From NCBI GenBank assembly GCA_013176395.1, contig JABMLP010000018.1, positions 620,001 to 684,000 on the forward strand: 64,000 nucleotides of DNA, read 5' to 3'. Of this stretch, positions 31,863 to 42,201 are shown one piece after another. The translations under genes were made by a program, and so were the position numbers. This DNA is from Venturia oleaginea (lineage: Eukaryota; Ascomycota; Dothideomycetes; Venturiales; Venturiaceae). How positions within the stretch are numbered: the stretch's first letter is position 1; each line of letters begins with the position of its first letter. The notes under the pieces were generated by a model. That model ran no database searches and was not told the DNA's origin. It worked only from the letters and a program-made list of their open reading frames with translations.

Positions 31863-32781
31863 TTATCGATATCTAGGGCAATCGCTCGCAGCATGGTCAA
31901 AGCCCTTACATACAAAACAACTAGGTAAACCAAAGCAATTCCCTTGACTTGCACTACTTGATGACGAGGCTGTTGCAACAACTATTTGCTGTATAGGAGC
32001 AACACTTGCCTGTATAGGCTGCTGTACAGTATTCTCCATCAGGCCTTGTGCCTCTGCAACTGTAAGTGTTATTTTCTTTGAGATCTGCTTTTTTTTGACT
32101 GCTCTCTTCCTCTTTTGCCTCTCATTCGCTGCTCTCAATTTCTCATTCTCATCTGCCAACAGTCGCTTCCATTGCTGTAACCCACTCCCGATCGCCTGGC
32201 TGTAATTGAGGTGGCTTGCCCCGTCGATCTGAGGTAGTAACGAAGCGTGAGGTGCTTGCAATACCCATTGCAAAGCCAGTCTCATCGAAGTTATAGATAT
32301 CCTCCTCTTGAATGCCGTATTTCTGAATTGTATTACTCACAAGCCGAAACCAGGCTCCGATAAGCTCTGCATCTTCGCATTGAGCACGCTGATAATCGTA
32401 CTTGCGATTCAATCTCGATTGCAGGATAGGCTGTCGCTTGATGAACCTGGCAGACCAGTTGATACCGATTGAGGCTGAGGGACCGACGCGTTGTTGAAGC
32501 AGTAATTTCGCCGCATTCTGTACTGCACAGACTCGAGCAGGATAGCCTCGATTATCCATTGAGATAATCCATTGAGTTAAGACTTCTTCATCTGTGGGAG
32601 TAAGTTTGTGGCTGTTTGCGCGCGTTTCGACGCGTGCAACGCGTCCAGAGAGGCGATATTTGAGGGTACTGTATGGTACATTATAAGCTAATGCAGCTTG
32701 GCAAATAGTTGTGATTTGGCCTTTTTGATAGGCTTGAAGAGCAAGAAGTAATCGGCCTTCTTGCTGGGCTTTAGAAGGCAT
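31863..32781 (-). pseudogene. Truncated pogo-type transposase
   Basis: The frame starts MPSKAQQEGRLLLALQAYQK at 32781 with a helix-turn-helix domain, reaches the first DDE aspartate in NFDETGFAMG, and runs to GDREWVTAMEA. There the sequence jumps to a C-terminal part in another frame (QQWKRLLADENEKLRAANER on to a zinc knuckle CFVCKGFDHAASDC). The block with the second and third catalytic acids is missing, an internal deletion of several hundred bases judged against the first element. It cannot transpose on its own. Confidence 0.88.
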
Positions 32782-32797
32782 GAGGTGGTGGTGTAGA

Positions 32798-32868
32798 GGC
32801 TTGCAAAGATGAAATGATCGATTCGGTAGCCCGCTCGGTGGTGCGGCCCGCTCGCTAGTGAATTACCG
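32798..32868 (-). repeat. Terminal inverted repeat of the second element, right
   Basis: Reverse complement of 31742-31812 with about six differences, including the outermost two bases. TA follows. Confidence 0.88.
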
Positions 32869-32920
32869 TATCCAATACCTACACGTGATAGTATGTGATC
32901 CTGCCATCTTCGAGCCATCC

Positions 32921-32940
32921 CCGATCCGATCCGATCCGAT
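32921..32940 (+). repeat. CCGAT microsatellite
   Basis: Four CCGAT units just outside the second transposon and about 50 bp before the thioesterase start. Confidence 0.85.
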
Positions 32941-32988
32941 CTCTTCATCCTCCTTACTATATCAACATCCCTTCATCGTCAATCCAAC

Positions 32989-34098
32989 ATGCCTGCCCTC
33001 AAATTTGTCCGATCGGTACCGCGCCCTTCAGACATATAGAACGAGGGAATTCGATGGCTAACTTGGCTATAAAAACCAGGTCTGGGAATCTTTCCGATCC
33101 AATTCCGGGTTGGAACCTAGGTAAATAGTTTCCTTACATTTTCATTTCTTTCCTTTGAGGATGTTGTTGGATGATGATGTAAATGTTGGGGAGGAGAGTT
33201 TTTTGAGGGATGAGGAGGGATTCCTGAGATCGGGAGGAGTGATTACTTTCATAACTGCGGGAGTGAACGAGGAGATGGGGATTTGAGTTCCGCTGTTTTG
33301 AAGAGCGTGGGATAGGTTCTGGGATGAAAAATCGGGGCTGATGTGGGGCCTGAGCATTGGTGATACAATGAGGCTGATGACGGGAATAGATTACTTGATG
33401 GACTCAGAGTCACAGCCGCAAGCCCAGGGAGGGTGAAATTTGAGGTTGAGGTTATGAAAGAACATACCGTGAGTCTTACCGCGCATGTTCTACTGATCTG
33501 ATCTAATCATGCGGCTGGTAGAACCGTCTCAACATCCTCCATGGCGGCACGATAGCTTCAATGGTTGATCTTGGTGGGTCTTTGGCTGTGGCGTCGCGGG
33601 GATTATTTGCTACGGGTGTTAGTACGGATTTGAATGGTGAGTTGACAATAGGAGCTTGGAAGTTGGAAAGGTTGAGGCCGAGAGAGTTCTGACGAGAGTA
33701 GTCACGTATTTGAGTTCTGGAGGGAAGATTGGGGACAAGATCTCTGCGGTAAGTTCACTTCTTCGATATCGTCTAGAGCTAGAGCCGGAGATGCTGATAA
33801 AACTATAGGAAGTCACTTGTGATAAGTGTGAGTGCTCTTCCTTCCTGCAACATTGCCGTTTGTGGCCTCTGCTCACATTGACAATATGTAGTCGGCAAGA
33901 CGTTAGCATTTACATCGATCAAATTCATGAATAGCAAGGGCGATATTTTTGCACGAGGAAGTCATACAAAGTCAGTGCAGTTGACCGAAGTGTTCAAATT
34001 AACATCACTGATTGTTTTTCAGATATGTTGCATTGGCGTGGAAGGATCCGAACAATATCGTCGAAGAGTTGAGTCCCAAGGTCGCAAAGACTGAATAG
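32989..34098 (+). CDS. Them2/ACOT13-like acyl-CoA thioesterase (hotdog fold)
   Basis: Eight exons: 32989-33015, 33080-33120, 33390-33468, 33522-33636, 33702-33748, 33809-33827, 33892-33970, 34023-34098; together 160 residues. Such enzymes hydrolyse acyl-CoA to fatty acid and CoA. The start is MPALKFVRSVWESFRSNSGL. The core HGGTIASMVDLGGSLAVASR (56-75) matches the hotdog helix region of PF03061 proteins, with His56, Gly57 and Asp64 at the usual active-site places. It ends in ARGSHTKYVALAWKD, a strong family signature. All phases close. Intron 2 is long (269 bp) and exon 6 only 19 nt. The second transposon ends 120 bp before the ATG. Confidence 0.9.
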
Positions 34099-34374
34099 AC
34101 ACTTCCACGGAATATCACAAGCAAGTATTCGTTCAAGACTAATTGACACTCTGTACACGACGTACCTGGGATATATGTCCTTCGATGGATCTCCGAGATA
34201 ATCAGAACGCTCAACATCTATCAGGTCCCAGCAATTCAGAAAGCAACATCAATTGACGCGCTCATCAGCATTGGCTAGACCATATACTGCTTTGATGGCT
34301 TTCTTAGCGGCCTTTACTCTCCTCGAGGGCCTTATTTCTCGCCTCTGCTTCGGCGTCTGCCAACTCCACCTCAA

Positions 34375-35586
34375 TCACTTGTCATCCTCATTCTTCTTGC
34401 GCGCAGCTTCTTCCTCTTTACTATTTATCGTTACCCTGAACTCAATTCCCTCAGCACCTCCGACTCCATAAAACAATCTTGCATCCTTGATCCAGTGGAA
34501 AAGGGCACTCCCACATCCACTCATAGCACCAAATGGATTCATCCCGACAAATTGGACCTTGCCATCCTCTGGGTCGAATATATCGAAGACAAAGCCCTCC
34601 GTCTTCATCCGGTGTCCGATCCACGGTAGGCCCTTCGCCGCAGTCTCCAGAATCATCTGGTGTATCTTCATAATACCATCCAGAACTCTTCGTGCCGTCA
34701 CCTCGGTAGCTTCACCAACCCTGCCACCCGAGAATCGCTCATGATAACAATCCTGCGAAACAGCCGTGACGCGGCTATGTTCCAGTCCATGCGGCGAAGG
34801 AGGACAGAAAACACGATATTCCCTCCCCGATTTGTTATCGTCTCTGAAGGGAAGCAAGAAAGCTTTGGCTCTATTATGCACTTTCATCTCTCCCAATAAG
34901 CTCATATGATCTTCCAAAGCAGTTACAGCGCGCTGACTCGTGACCAACCGCTGAATAGCACCAACCACGCTATCAACGATGTTAGGATCCTGTCCCTTGC
35001 CCAGTACAGCATCTCCCGTCGAGCAAGTATCAAGTCGTAGAAACCATTTCTGCGGGTGGTTTGGAGTGGATGGGGAAGCGTCTGGAGGTATGATATCTTG
35101 CTTTGGAAACGAGTCCGTTAACTCTTCCATCGTTTCCTCTGCAACGGTGCCGGTGAGTCGCCATACTTTATGCGCTGCTACCACTTTCTTTACCAACGCA
35201 TCGGAGAATTGGAGGTGGTGCCATTCCTTCATATGCTGTGTTTCAGCAACGAGATCGATCCAGTTCGAAAGGTAACTAGGACGTATATCCGGAACGCCAT
35301 GGCCAAACTCCGGGACCGCGGATGAGATTTCGGAGAGTGTGTGAAAACCAGTGGTATCCTCGCTCAATCTTCGCTGTTCCTCTTTTGGAAAGTGAGTGAT
35401 TTTTTTTGCGTTTGGGAGGGCGCTCTGGATTTTGGCGCGAGGGATCAAGTGTAGGTTTAGTTTGGGAGTGGTGAGGGCGTTGTAGTTTATCCATGATATT
35501 TTGTTGGTCGTGGATGCTTTCTGATCGAGCGTTCGATACGTAGTTGAGTCTAGGACGAGTGGATTGTCTCTCTGTGGGAATGTCAT
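34375..35586 (-). CDS. CDC123/D123-like ATP-grasp protein
   Basis: One exon, 403 residues. Three segments resemble the D123/Cdc123 fold: KWFLRLDTCSTGDAV (180-194; like the nucleotide-binding LR..SPKD part), REYRVFCPPSPHGL (255-268) with VTAVSQDCYH after it, and GFVFDIFDPEDGKVQFVGMN (331-350) leading to NPFGAMSGCGSALFHW. Cdc123 is an ATP-binding chaperone that helps assemble eIF2. This protein is more divergent than true Cdc123 (different N-terminal half, no clear DxW start), so it is likely a fungal paralogue with unknown target. No signal peptide or membrane segment. The last 20 residues are Lys/Glu-rich. Confidence 0.65.
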   Translation of the reverse strand: MTFPQRDNPLVLDSTTYRTLDQKASTTNKISWINYNALTTPKLNLHLIPRAKIQSALPNAKKITHFPKEEQRRLSEDTTGFHTLSEISSAVPEFGHGVPDIRPSYLSNWIDLVAETQHMKEWHHLQFSDALVKKVVAAHKVWRLTGTVAEETMEELTDSFPKQDIIPPDASPSTPNHPQKWFLRLDTCSTGDAVLGKGQDPNIVDSVVGAIQRLVTSQRAVTALEDHMSLLGEMKVHNRAKAFLLPFRDDNKSGREYRVFCPPSPHGLEHSRVTAVSQDCYHERFSGGRVGEATEVTARRVLDGIMKIHQMILETAAKGLPWIGHRMKTEGFVFDIFDPEDGKVQFVGMNPFGAMSGCGSALFHWIKDARLFYGVGGAEGIEFRVTINSKEEEAARKKNEDDK

Positions 35587-38101
35587 TGTGAGGGTAGAGC
35601 TGAGCGGGCTCTTTTGGCTTGTGGTGCTTCAGGTACTGCTCTCGAGGAGAGATTTATATGAAATGGGCGGTTGGTGTTGCAACCGTCCAATATTGGATTG
35701 GTGTGGATAATATGATGCAGGATTGTGTTTTGTGCAAGTTTTAATGTTTCGTAAGTTGGATACTGTGTTGACGCTTTATACTTTCTCGGATTTATCCACC
35801 TCACAGCACTTCGCTTTGACTTGACCGTACCTCTAGCGAAGTGTTGCCGCTTTGATATCACCTGATCTGATACGAGTTAAGAAATATTCAGCGCCCCCCG
35901 CCTGAATGAACGCAATGAATGCCTAAATGCGAAGAAAGAAGAGTAAAAACGGAACGAATGAAGATTATAAAATGAAAATGGATCGATATAATATAACGAA
36001 ATTGAGATTGGAGCGGAAACAGACAGGAGGGAGAGAAAAGAAGATATGCCGATATCCACATCTCCCCTCGGGGCCGAGTAGAAGTAGAAGTAAAGAAAAG
36101 ATGTCCGATAGGATATTATCGGCTGGCTTAGACAATCTCCTCCTCCTCGCAGTATACAGCAACCCAAAGCCAATAGCCCCAAGAGTCTTCCGCATGGAAA
36201 TGGTATCGTTCCTACAGGCCTACCTATTCGACTTCACAGATTAGTAATTGTCTACATCCTCAGCCCATCCATCGAGCATGAACTCACCATTTGTCCATCT
36301 TGCATTAAACAAATCAAACATTAAAATATGAAATACTAAAGAAAATCCTATGAATAACAGCAAAGATAACAAAACAAACGAAAAAAAGTAGTAATACCGT
36401 ATACCGCAGTATCAACATCGCAAGCCAACAAATAACATATCTTCCCTTTCATATGTCCAAAAATTCTCCTTTCCATCTAGAGTAAAGAGAGAGCATAACT
36501 AACACTAGATCACATCTTCAAATCCAATACGGAGATATAGCAATAATCGGATTTATTGAGGTAGGCAATGGCCTAAGTACCATGTACCCACCATCTATTT
36601 ACAATTGCAAAAACCCAGCTCTCCGGGACAAAAAAGCCTTTCGTGTCTTTCCAGACAGCGTCCCTTCCTTGCACCGACCCTGTCCTACTCTTCCACCCTG
36701 CATGCTATCCGTATCATCTATACTATGGTCAGTACAGTGCACCCTCCATTCCTAGTATCCAAATCCTCTGTTCAAGGGTCCACGGGGTGGCCATTCGTTG
36801 ATATCCAGGGTCCAGGGTCCAGTATCGTCAACTCCAGGATCCAACATGCCAATACAAAGATACATGTACAAACGACATCCATCTATCAAAGTAAACGATT
36901 CTCTCAAACCCATCGATGAATAACAAACAAAACAAACATCGTACCCATCATCGACTTGGACGCGCTGGCTTGGCTAAATACTAGTTAATACTAGTGCTGA
37001 TGTAACCAAGACCCAACCAAGACCAGCTCCACGACCCACTTCTCACAAACCTCGGCTCCTCAAACAGGATCAACCAATCCCAGACCCGGGTAGAATAAAC
37101 AGCACCTCGCCTCCACTCCCCTCCCCTCCCCCCCGCAAACAAAACGGCCCGAATTAACAAGCCTCAAGATATTCACAACTAAGCGTTGAAAACCTACACA
37201 CAGCATCTAAAGACCAATCTACCGCAGGTCGAAGCGCGAAAAGACAAGAAAAAGTGGGGGCATCGATTATCAACGACTGTCAAAAAAGGGTAGATAGGTA
37301 GGGCTACGAATAGATAGACAGTCCCGATCTTGATGAAAAAGGGATGGTGAAAAAAAAATCAATGACAACACGACACGATGATGTTACTCCTACACTTCGT
37401 CTCCACCCCACAATCTCAAAGGAAAATATATATCCATGACTCATCACAATCTTCATCGTCAACTACATGACACGTCCTCGATCGGAATCGACAATCTACT
37501 CCAGGGTCTCCTGATTCATGTGTGACCTCAACAACAGTAGAAAGCAATGAAATTCGAGCAAAGAAATACCTTGGTAAGATCAATACAAGCAGACAAAAAT
37601 TCAAACGCTATGCAAATGCGAAGCTGCCACCTCATTTTCAAGATAGGCAAGCTTAGGACCTGGCAGTCCGGGTATTGTTGTTGCGAAAACAGATCCAAAG
37701 CAAAATAATCAAAACCAAGCCTCCTCGGATCATCCGTGATTCCCAACTTCCGTATACTTGTTGGGAGGAGGGATGTCGTCCAACTCCAAGAAATGCTTAA
37801 TGGGCGCATTGTCAAACTTGCAAATGATTGCTCAATCTCGCAGGATATTTGTTATTGGTCGAGTGTAGGTACCTCCACTGCATATATATGTAGATGTGGT
37901 ATATCGAGGTTGTGTATAAGATTTCGTGAATTTATACACATCGGTATTCGGCGGCGTTATGTAGAATAGTGTTGGGTGGATGGACGCGCTCAACATCTTG
38001 AAGTCGATCTTATCAAAGCGTGGTGGCGATCCAAAGTGCTAGCACTAGGCAGGCGAAAGCCAATGTGTGTCGAAGATGCGGGTTCATGTAGCGAAGCCGT
38101 A
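35587..38101. other. 2.5-kb intergenic stretch, no gene seen
   Basis: Lies between two minus-strand genes, so it holds the 3' UTR of the RING-LON gene and the promoter of the CDC123-like gene. The plus strand is A-rich around 36300-36400 and 37300-37360. Small repeats of GGTCCA occur at about 36775-36835, and a C-run at about 37117-37135. The minus strand at 38010-38100 has a 39-codon open frame in another phase after the RING-LON exon. I find no coding gene or RNA gene. Confidence 0.45.
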
Positions 38102-39926
38102 TCATAAAATCAGACAGGACCCTCCAGAAGACCTGTCAGCACGCAAAGATCAGTCGAAGATCGGATAGAGGTGATACCTGATAAGAGATCTTGAGTCGAC
38201 TGTGTGACGGCAAAGAGAATGGAGCACTCACGATCTCTGAGACTCGATTCTGTGGATCCACCAGACGACAATCTTCAGCCTTTCTCGCACACTCTTCGTC
38301 TGGAGTAAAGTGTACTTCTCGCTGTCGACAATGGGAAGTATAGAGGCCAACCACCAGGGGAAAGTGGCCGCGTTGTCGGGTGGCCCGCCATGGACCTCGA
38401 TGATTCTCTGATGTAGCCACGGGGCACTGTGCGCCCGCATTCTTTGTACGAAATCTAATCCAATGGCTAGCAGTTGTTGCGTAGAATACCGATTCATACT
38501 CTCTGGATTCAACAGATCCTCTGGGGAAGAGGGGCGATTCGTGCGTCCAAGTACTCCACTCATGGGGCTGTCAGGTGGGCCTGTAGCGGCAACAATTTCC
38601 TCTGCCTCGAGTCTCTCTTCCTCCGCCAGACCGACGTCTTCCACTCTCTCAACCTTACCCACGGTGTAACCATCGACTGAGCCATACGCACGTACTCGGA
38701 AGCGGTACAAGCCCTTCGTCTCAATCATACTACGTCCATCTGGCATCATGTGAACATTGAGAATATAAAGCATAGTCCCGTACTCGTTGAAATGTGTCCG
38801 ACCAAGATGGCCTTGAGGTGCACCCGACTCATTATAAGTCAACATGCCAAATTGTCGATTCGTTTCCATAGCTCGTCGGATCATGAGTCGGTAACGAGGC
38901 TCAAAGATATGAAGGAAGGTGGGCATTTCGGGAAAAGCAAGGGTACAGACAAACAGTGAGGTGTCCATAGTCGCCCAGAACGCCGCGCTCTTCAGCAGCG
39001 ACAGCTTCCGCTCTTGAAGCGACCAATTCTGGGCAAAGACTGCCGAGCAGCGAAACAAGTCGAACGTTGCTAGCTTGACGATCCAAAGATGGAGGTATCT
39101 GGAGACTGCGGCGGCAGACGGGACAATACGACGCATGATCGAGAACCCTCGTAAAGCATTTCCGACAGCACGTGTGGCCACATGGCGTCGTGACCGGGTC
39201 GTACATGAGGTTGTAGCACACGAGGCAGTCCAACTCTCTATGCATACTTTCGCGTAGGTCGTGCAAAACAGATTCGTCCAACGCTTGGTATTCGTCACCA
39301 GATGGTGAGAGAGATTCGTAGGAAAGGTCCGCATGATAGTCCAATTGACCCGTTTGTGCCATCTTGAAAGTAGACAGTAATCTTCCGCCAAGTAGAACGT
39401 GTTCCCGGCTCTTCTCACTACTGTCCGTATCCGACGGGGAGTGTTGTTGCCTAACCTCAAGCAGACGAGTCGGCGTGTTTTCTGGTGCTGGTTGGTAGGA
39501 GTCGACTACCGCATTTATCGATTCCATGACCTTTGAAAGACAGACATCAACGCAGCAGTCTCCTACAGGGTGTTCCTCACCACATCCTTCGACTGGACAA
39601 TATGTTCCCAGCATTCGGTCAGGGGTGTTTGGGTAGGAGATGTTTTCTCGTCGGTGAGAAGTCGGTAAGCACGCACGGCATACTGAGTGTCCGCACGGCA
39701 AAGTGACGGGTACTTTGAAGGGAAGCGAGCATTGTGAACATTGGACCAGCCGAACCAAAGCCCGAGCATCTCCGTGGGAATCCAGGCCTGTCAAGCTCCT
39801 CGAAGGTGTTTGACGAGATCCATCTTCGCTCATGAATGCTGCTGAAGCCAAATGAGATTTCTTGAGAGACTCTCCCTCAGCCCGATTCGCAGAGCCGGAG
39901 CGTCCTGAGATTCGTGCCGCTTTCAT
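38102..39926 (-). CDS. RING-LON protein (LONRF-like E3 ligase), apparent frameshift
   Basis: From ATG 39926 the first frame carries two RING-type zinc sites: residues 63-111 (CSQCSLPFKVPVTLPCGHSV) and 234-271 (CLVCYNLMYDPVTTPCGHTC). The second frame carries the LON substrate-binding domain (SLFVCTLAFPEMPTFLHIFE, then EPRYRLMIRRAMET). This order is that of LONRF proteins, probable E3 ubiquitin ligases. The frames meet near 38965-38990 with no usual intron; one extra base would explain it. The last exon is uncertain: a strong donor GTGAGT at 38231 and acceptor at 38133 give a short end SSSGGSCLIL, a CaaX-type terminus. Without splicing the protein ends in IESQRS at 38228. Confidence 0.82.
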
Positions 39927-42201
39927 GTAGGCTCTTGGCTAGACTTTGTTCCCTCCTTTTCTCCCAATCCATCGAAATCCCGAAGTCTCAGAGCACAAAC
40001 GGGTCAATCAATGGCTGGTGATATTGTGGTATTCCTGGTGATTGGACCGAAGTGGGTTGGGGGGATGGCTGTGCGGTTTTCGAGGGCTCAGAGGGCTGGA
40101 ATAGGAAGAGGGTTTGGTGTGTGTGGTGTGAGGTGAGACTCGTGGCCGTGGCAATATATGACAGCAGGCAGAGACGAAAAGTTGAGGGTCTACTCGTATT
40201 AGGAAGACAAGATTCTGGCTAGGCTGAAAGATAGTATGACACTAGCAGCGGAACGTTGTGAGGGTCTACGGTGACGACGAGCCAGTGGACGAGATCACGG
40301 TAGCTGGAGGAGAGGAAATTTCAAGTGGTTGGCTCGTAACGGCACCCAAAGTCTGATAAGTTTGCGTATATGGAGACGTGCCTCAGGGCTCGAGTTGGAG
40401 GGAATGGAGGCGATGACGCTTACAAGGGATAGATCCGCTGACAAGCCGGCCCTACATCAAGACGAGGCAAATAGACGGGTTCAGAAGACGGTGGTGAGAG
40501 CTCGCTCGCTGTAGAGCCTAGACAGATTCGACATGTTTCCGTGTCATTATAATGTGACCAAGCAATCGACGATCGCGTGTTTAGAAAGCCGCAGTCCGAT
40601 ATGCTTATTGTTTAATACGGCCACGCTAGCCCGTCTTGCATCCCTGGTTTGCTCGATACTCGCAACGTCCATGTCGTCGCAGGATCGGGTCTTCCTGTAC
40701 TGATCATCCATCCGGCCTCGTCCCCTGCATGCTACGACACGACCAGATGCCCGGTAAGCATCAACTCTTGTTTGTTGCTTGAGCAGCTGAAGATTCTGGT
40801 ACGATATGCAGCAGGCAATACTGCAGCAGGTAGATGGAGTGTCGCCTCCACTCAGACATTTATCCATTCCCTTTACTAATGACTCGACCAATACTTGTAA
40901 CTTATTGCCAGTACTTGTATTTCAACCCGCCGAAACCCTGCACCATTTCCTGCCATGATAGCAAGTCGGTGGACTCGTCATAGATGGCATCCTTGTTTGA
41001 TGGCAAGGTGCAGCATCCGGATGCCCTCCACCCGTCGGACTTTTGGAGTGAGAGTGGCTGCCTCAGCTGTCGTTGCTCAAGCTGTCGTTGCTCAACGCCG
41101 CCGCACAGTCATGATAATTTGGTGGTACCCGCCACACTTGTTGCTGACACGATGACTTTGTGTAACCCTTCATTCAACGCTCAGAGAAAGTCTGGTCCTC
41201 CAGCATGTCACCTGTCTTGTGGCTTGGCGGCCCTCAGCGTGTCGACATCCTCCCGGGTACCTCTTCCGAAACATCATCTCCATCATGGCCTGCCGCTTTC
41301 GTGCAATATCGTCCTGATGCAGTCAGTCCCTAGGACCACTCTCAGCTGGCCGTCGTGACTTTCTCCTTCTCATCATTACTCGAACAATCCGGAGCTTTAT
41401 TGGAATCAAGTAGGGCTGTGAGGCACGGATCAACCCGCAATACGTCTGTACTTTGGTAACGGTAGCGATGATTTTACCGCATGATTCTGCGACATGCTCC
41501 CTGCATCTTGGTACTCGCGCGTAGTGGACAGAAATCGTCTCTCAGATTTCGCTACCCTTCACCGCCGAGTTCGAGGGTCGAGACTCATTCAGTACCCTGC
41601 TCATCGAAAGTCACACACGATAGGAAATCCCGCAACCAACGTGTCACCGAAACCTCCCTCCAAGCTCTCCGATGCCGGTGGGCTCAGCCGGACACGAGTG
41701 AATAGGGATGCCACTTCTGTCGCAACTCGCGAACCTGCCCTGCGAGCAGGAGATGACTCCGATCCGACGTGCAAGGGTAGATGTTGACCCCTAACGATCA
41801 GTGCGTCAGACCACGTGACCACCGAGGCCATCGAAGAAATGACGGCGGACGGCGTACCCCCTATCGTCATCCATCACGCTTTCTCGAATAAAATACACAA
41901 CCTCACCTCCATCTCGCAACCCATGTGACTAGAACAGCACTTGATTACTTATATTGCAAGCCATTTATTTCCCACCCGTCAACAGGATATTCGTAAAAAC
42001 CATGTACTGATACAGTTTTTCGCCTGGAGCAAACTGTCTTCGCGACGCTTGCTCCACTATGAATTTGTTCCTAGTGTGCTTTCTCCGCGTGCTGTTCTTC
42101 CCACAAATCTCGTGGATGAGATGTCAAAGATGTTGCCCGCGCCGAGTGAGCATCCCTCATTTATGTGGCAGTCTTTCAGGCCTTTCCTCTAAGCCGCCTG
42201 C
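39927..42201. other. 2.3-kb intergenic stretch, nothing recognised
   Basis: Lies between two minus-strand genes (start of the RING-LON gene, end of Rictor). A GCTGTCGTTGCTCAA word is repeated in tandem at about 41064-41094. Plus-strand frames at 40984-41358 and 41481-41787 are Cys/Ser/Arg-rich and look like chance. No gene seen. Confidence 0.45.

Larger units (their letters stand above)
31742..32868 (-). mobile_element. Second Fot1/pogo-like element with internal deletion
   Basis: An 1127-bp element with long inverted repeats: the first 70 or so bases (31742 on: CGTAATTCACTAGCGAGCGG from 31743) match the reverse complement of the right end, with few mismatches. TA flanks it at 31740-31741 and 32869-32870. 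It is only 139 bp from the first element. It carries a truncated transposase on the minus strand and is non-autonomous. The outer five bases of its left end, ACGTA, are the same as those of the first element, but the repeats otherwise differ, so it belongs to a different subfamily. Confidence 0.93.

Noticed and set aside
38010..38134. Alternative last exon of the RING-LON gene giving a membrane-like tail
   Set aside because: It is open for about 39 codons but does not join in phase with the only good donor at 38231.
38950..39010. Programmed +1 frameshifting as the explanation of the RING-LON break
   Set aside because: No known slippery motif of the kind used in fungal antizyme or Ty genes is evident; an error or mutation is simpler.
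40984..41358. Cys-rich plus-strand frame that might be a small secreted protein
   Set aside because: No signal peptide; the Cys come from a short tandem repeat, and nothing upstream looks like a gene start.
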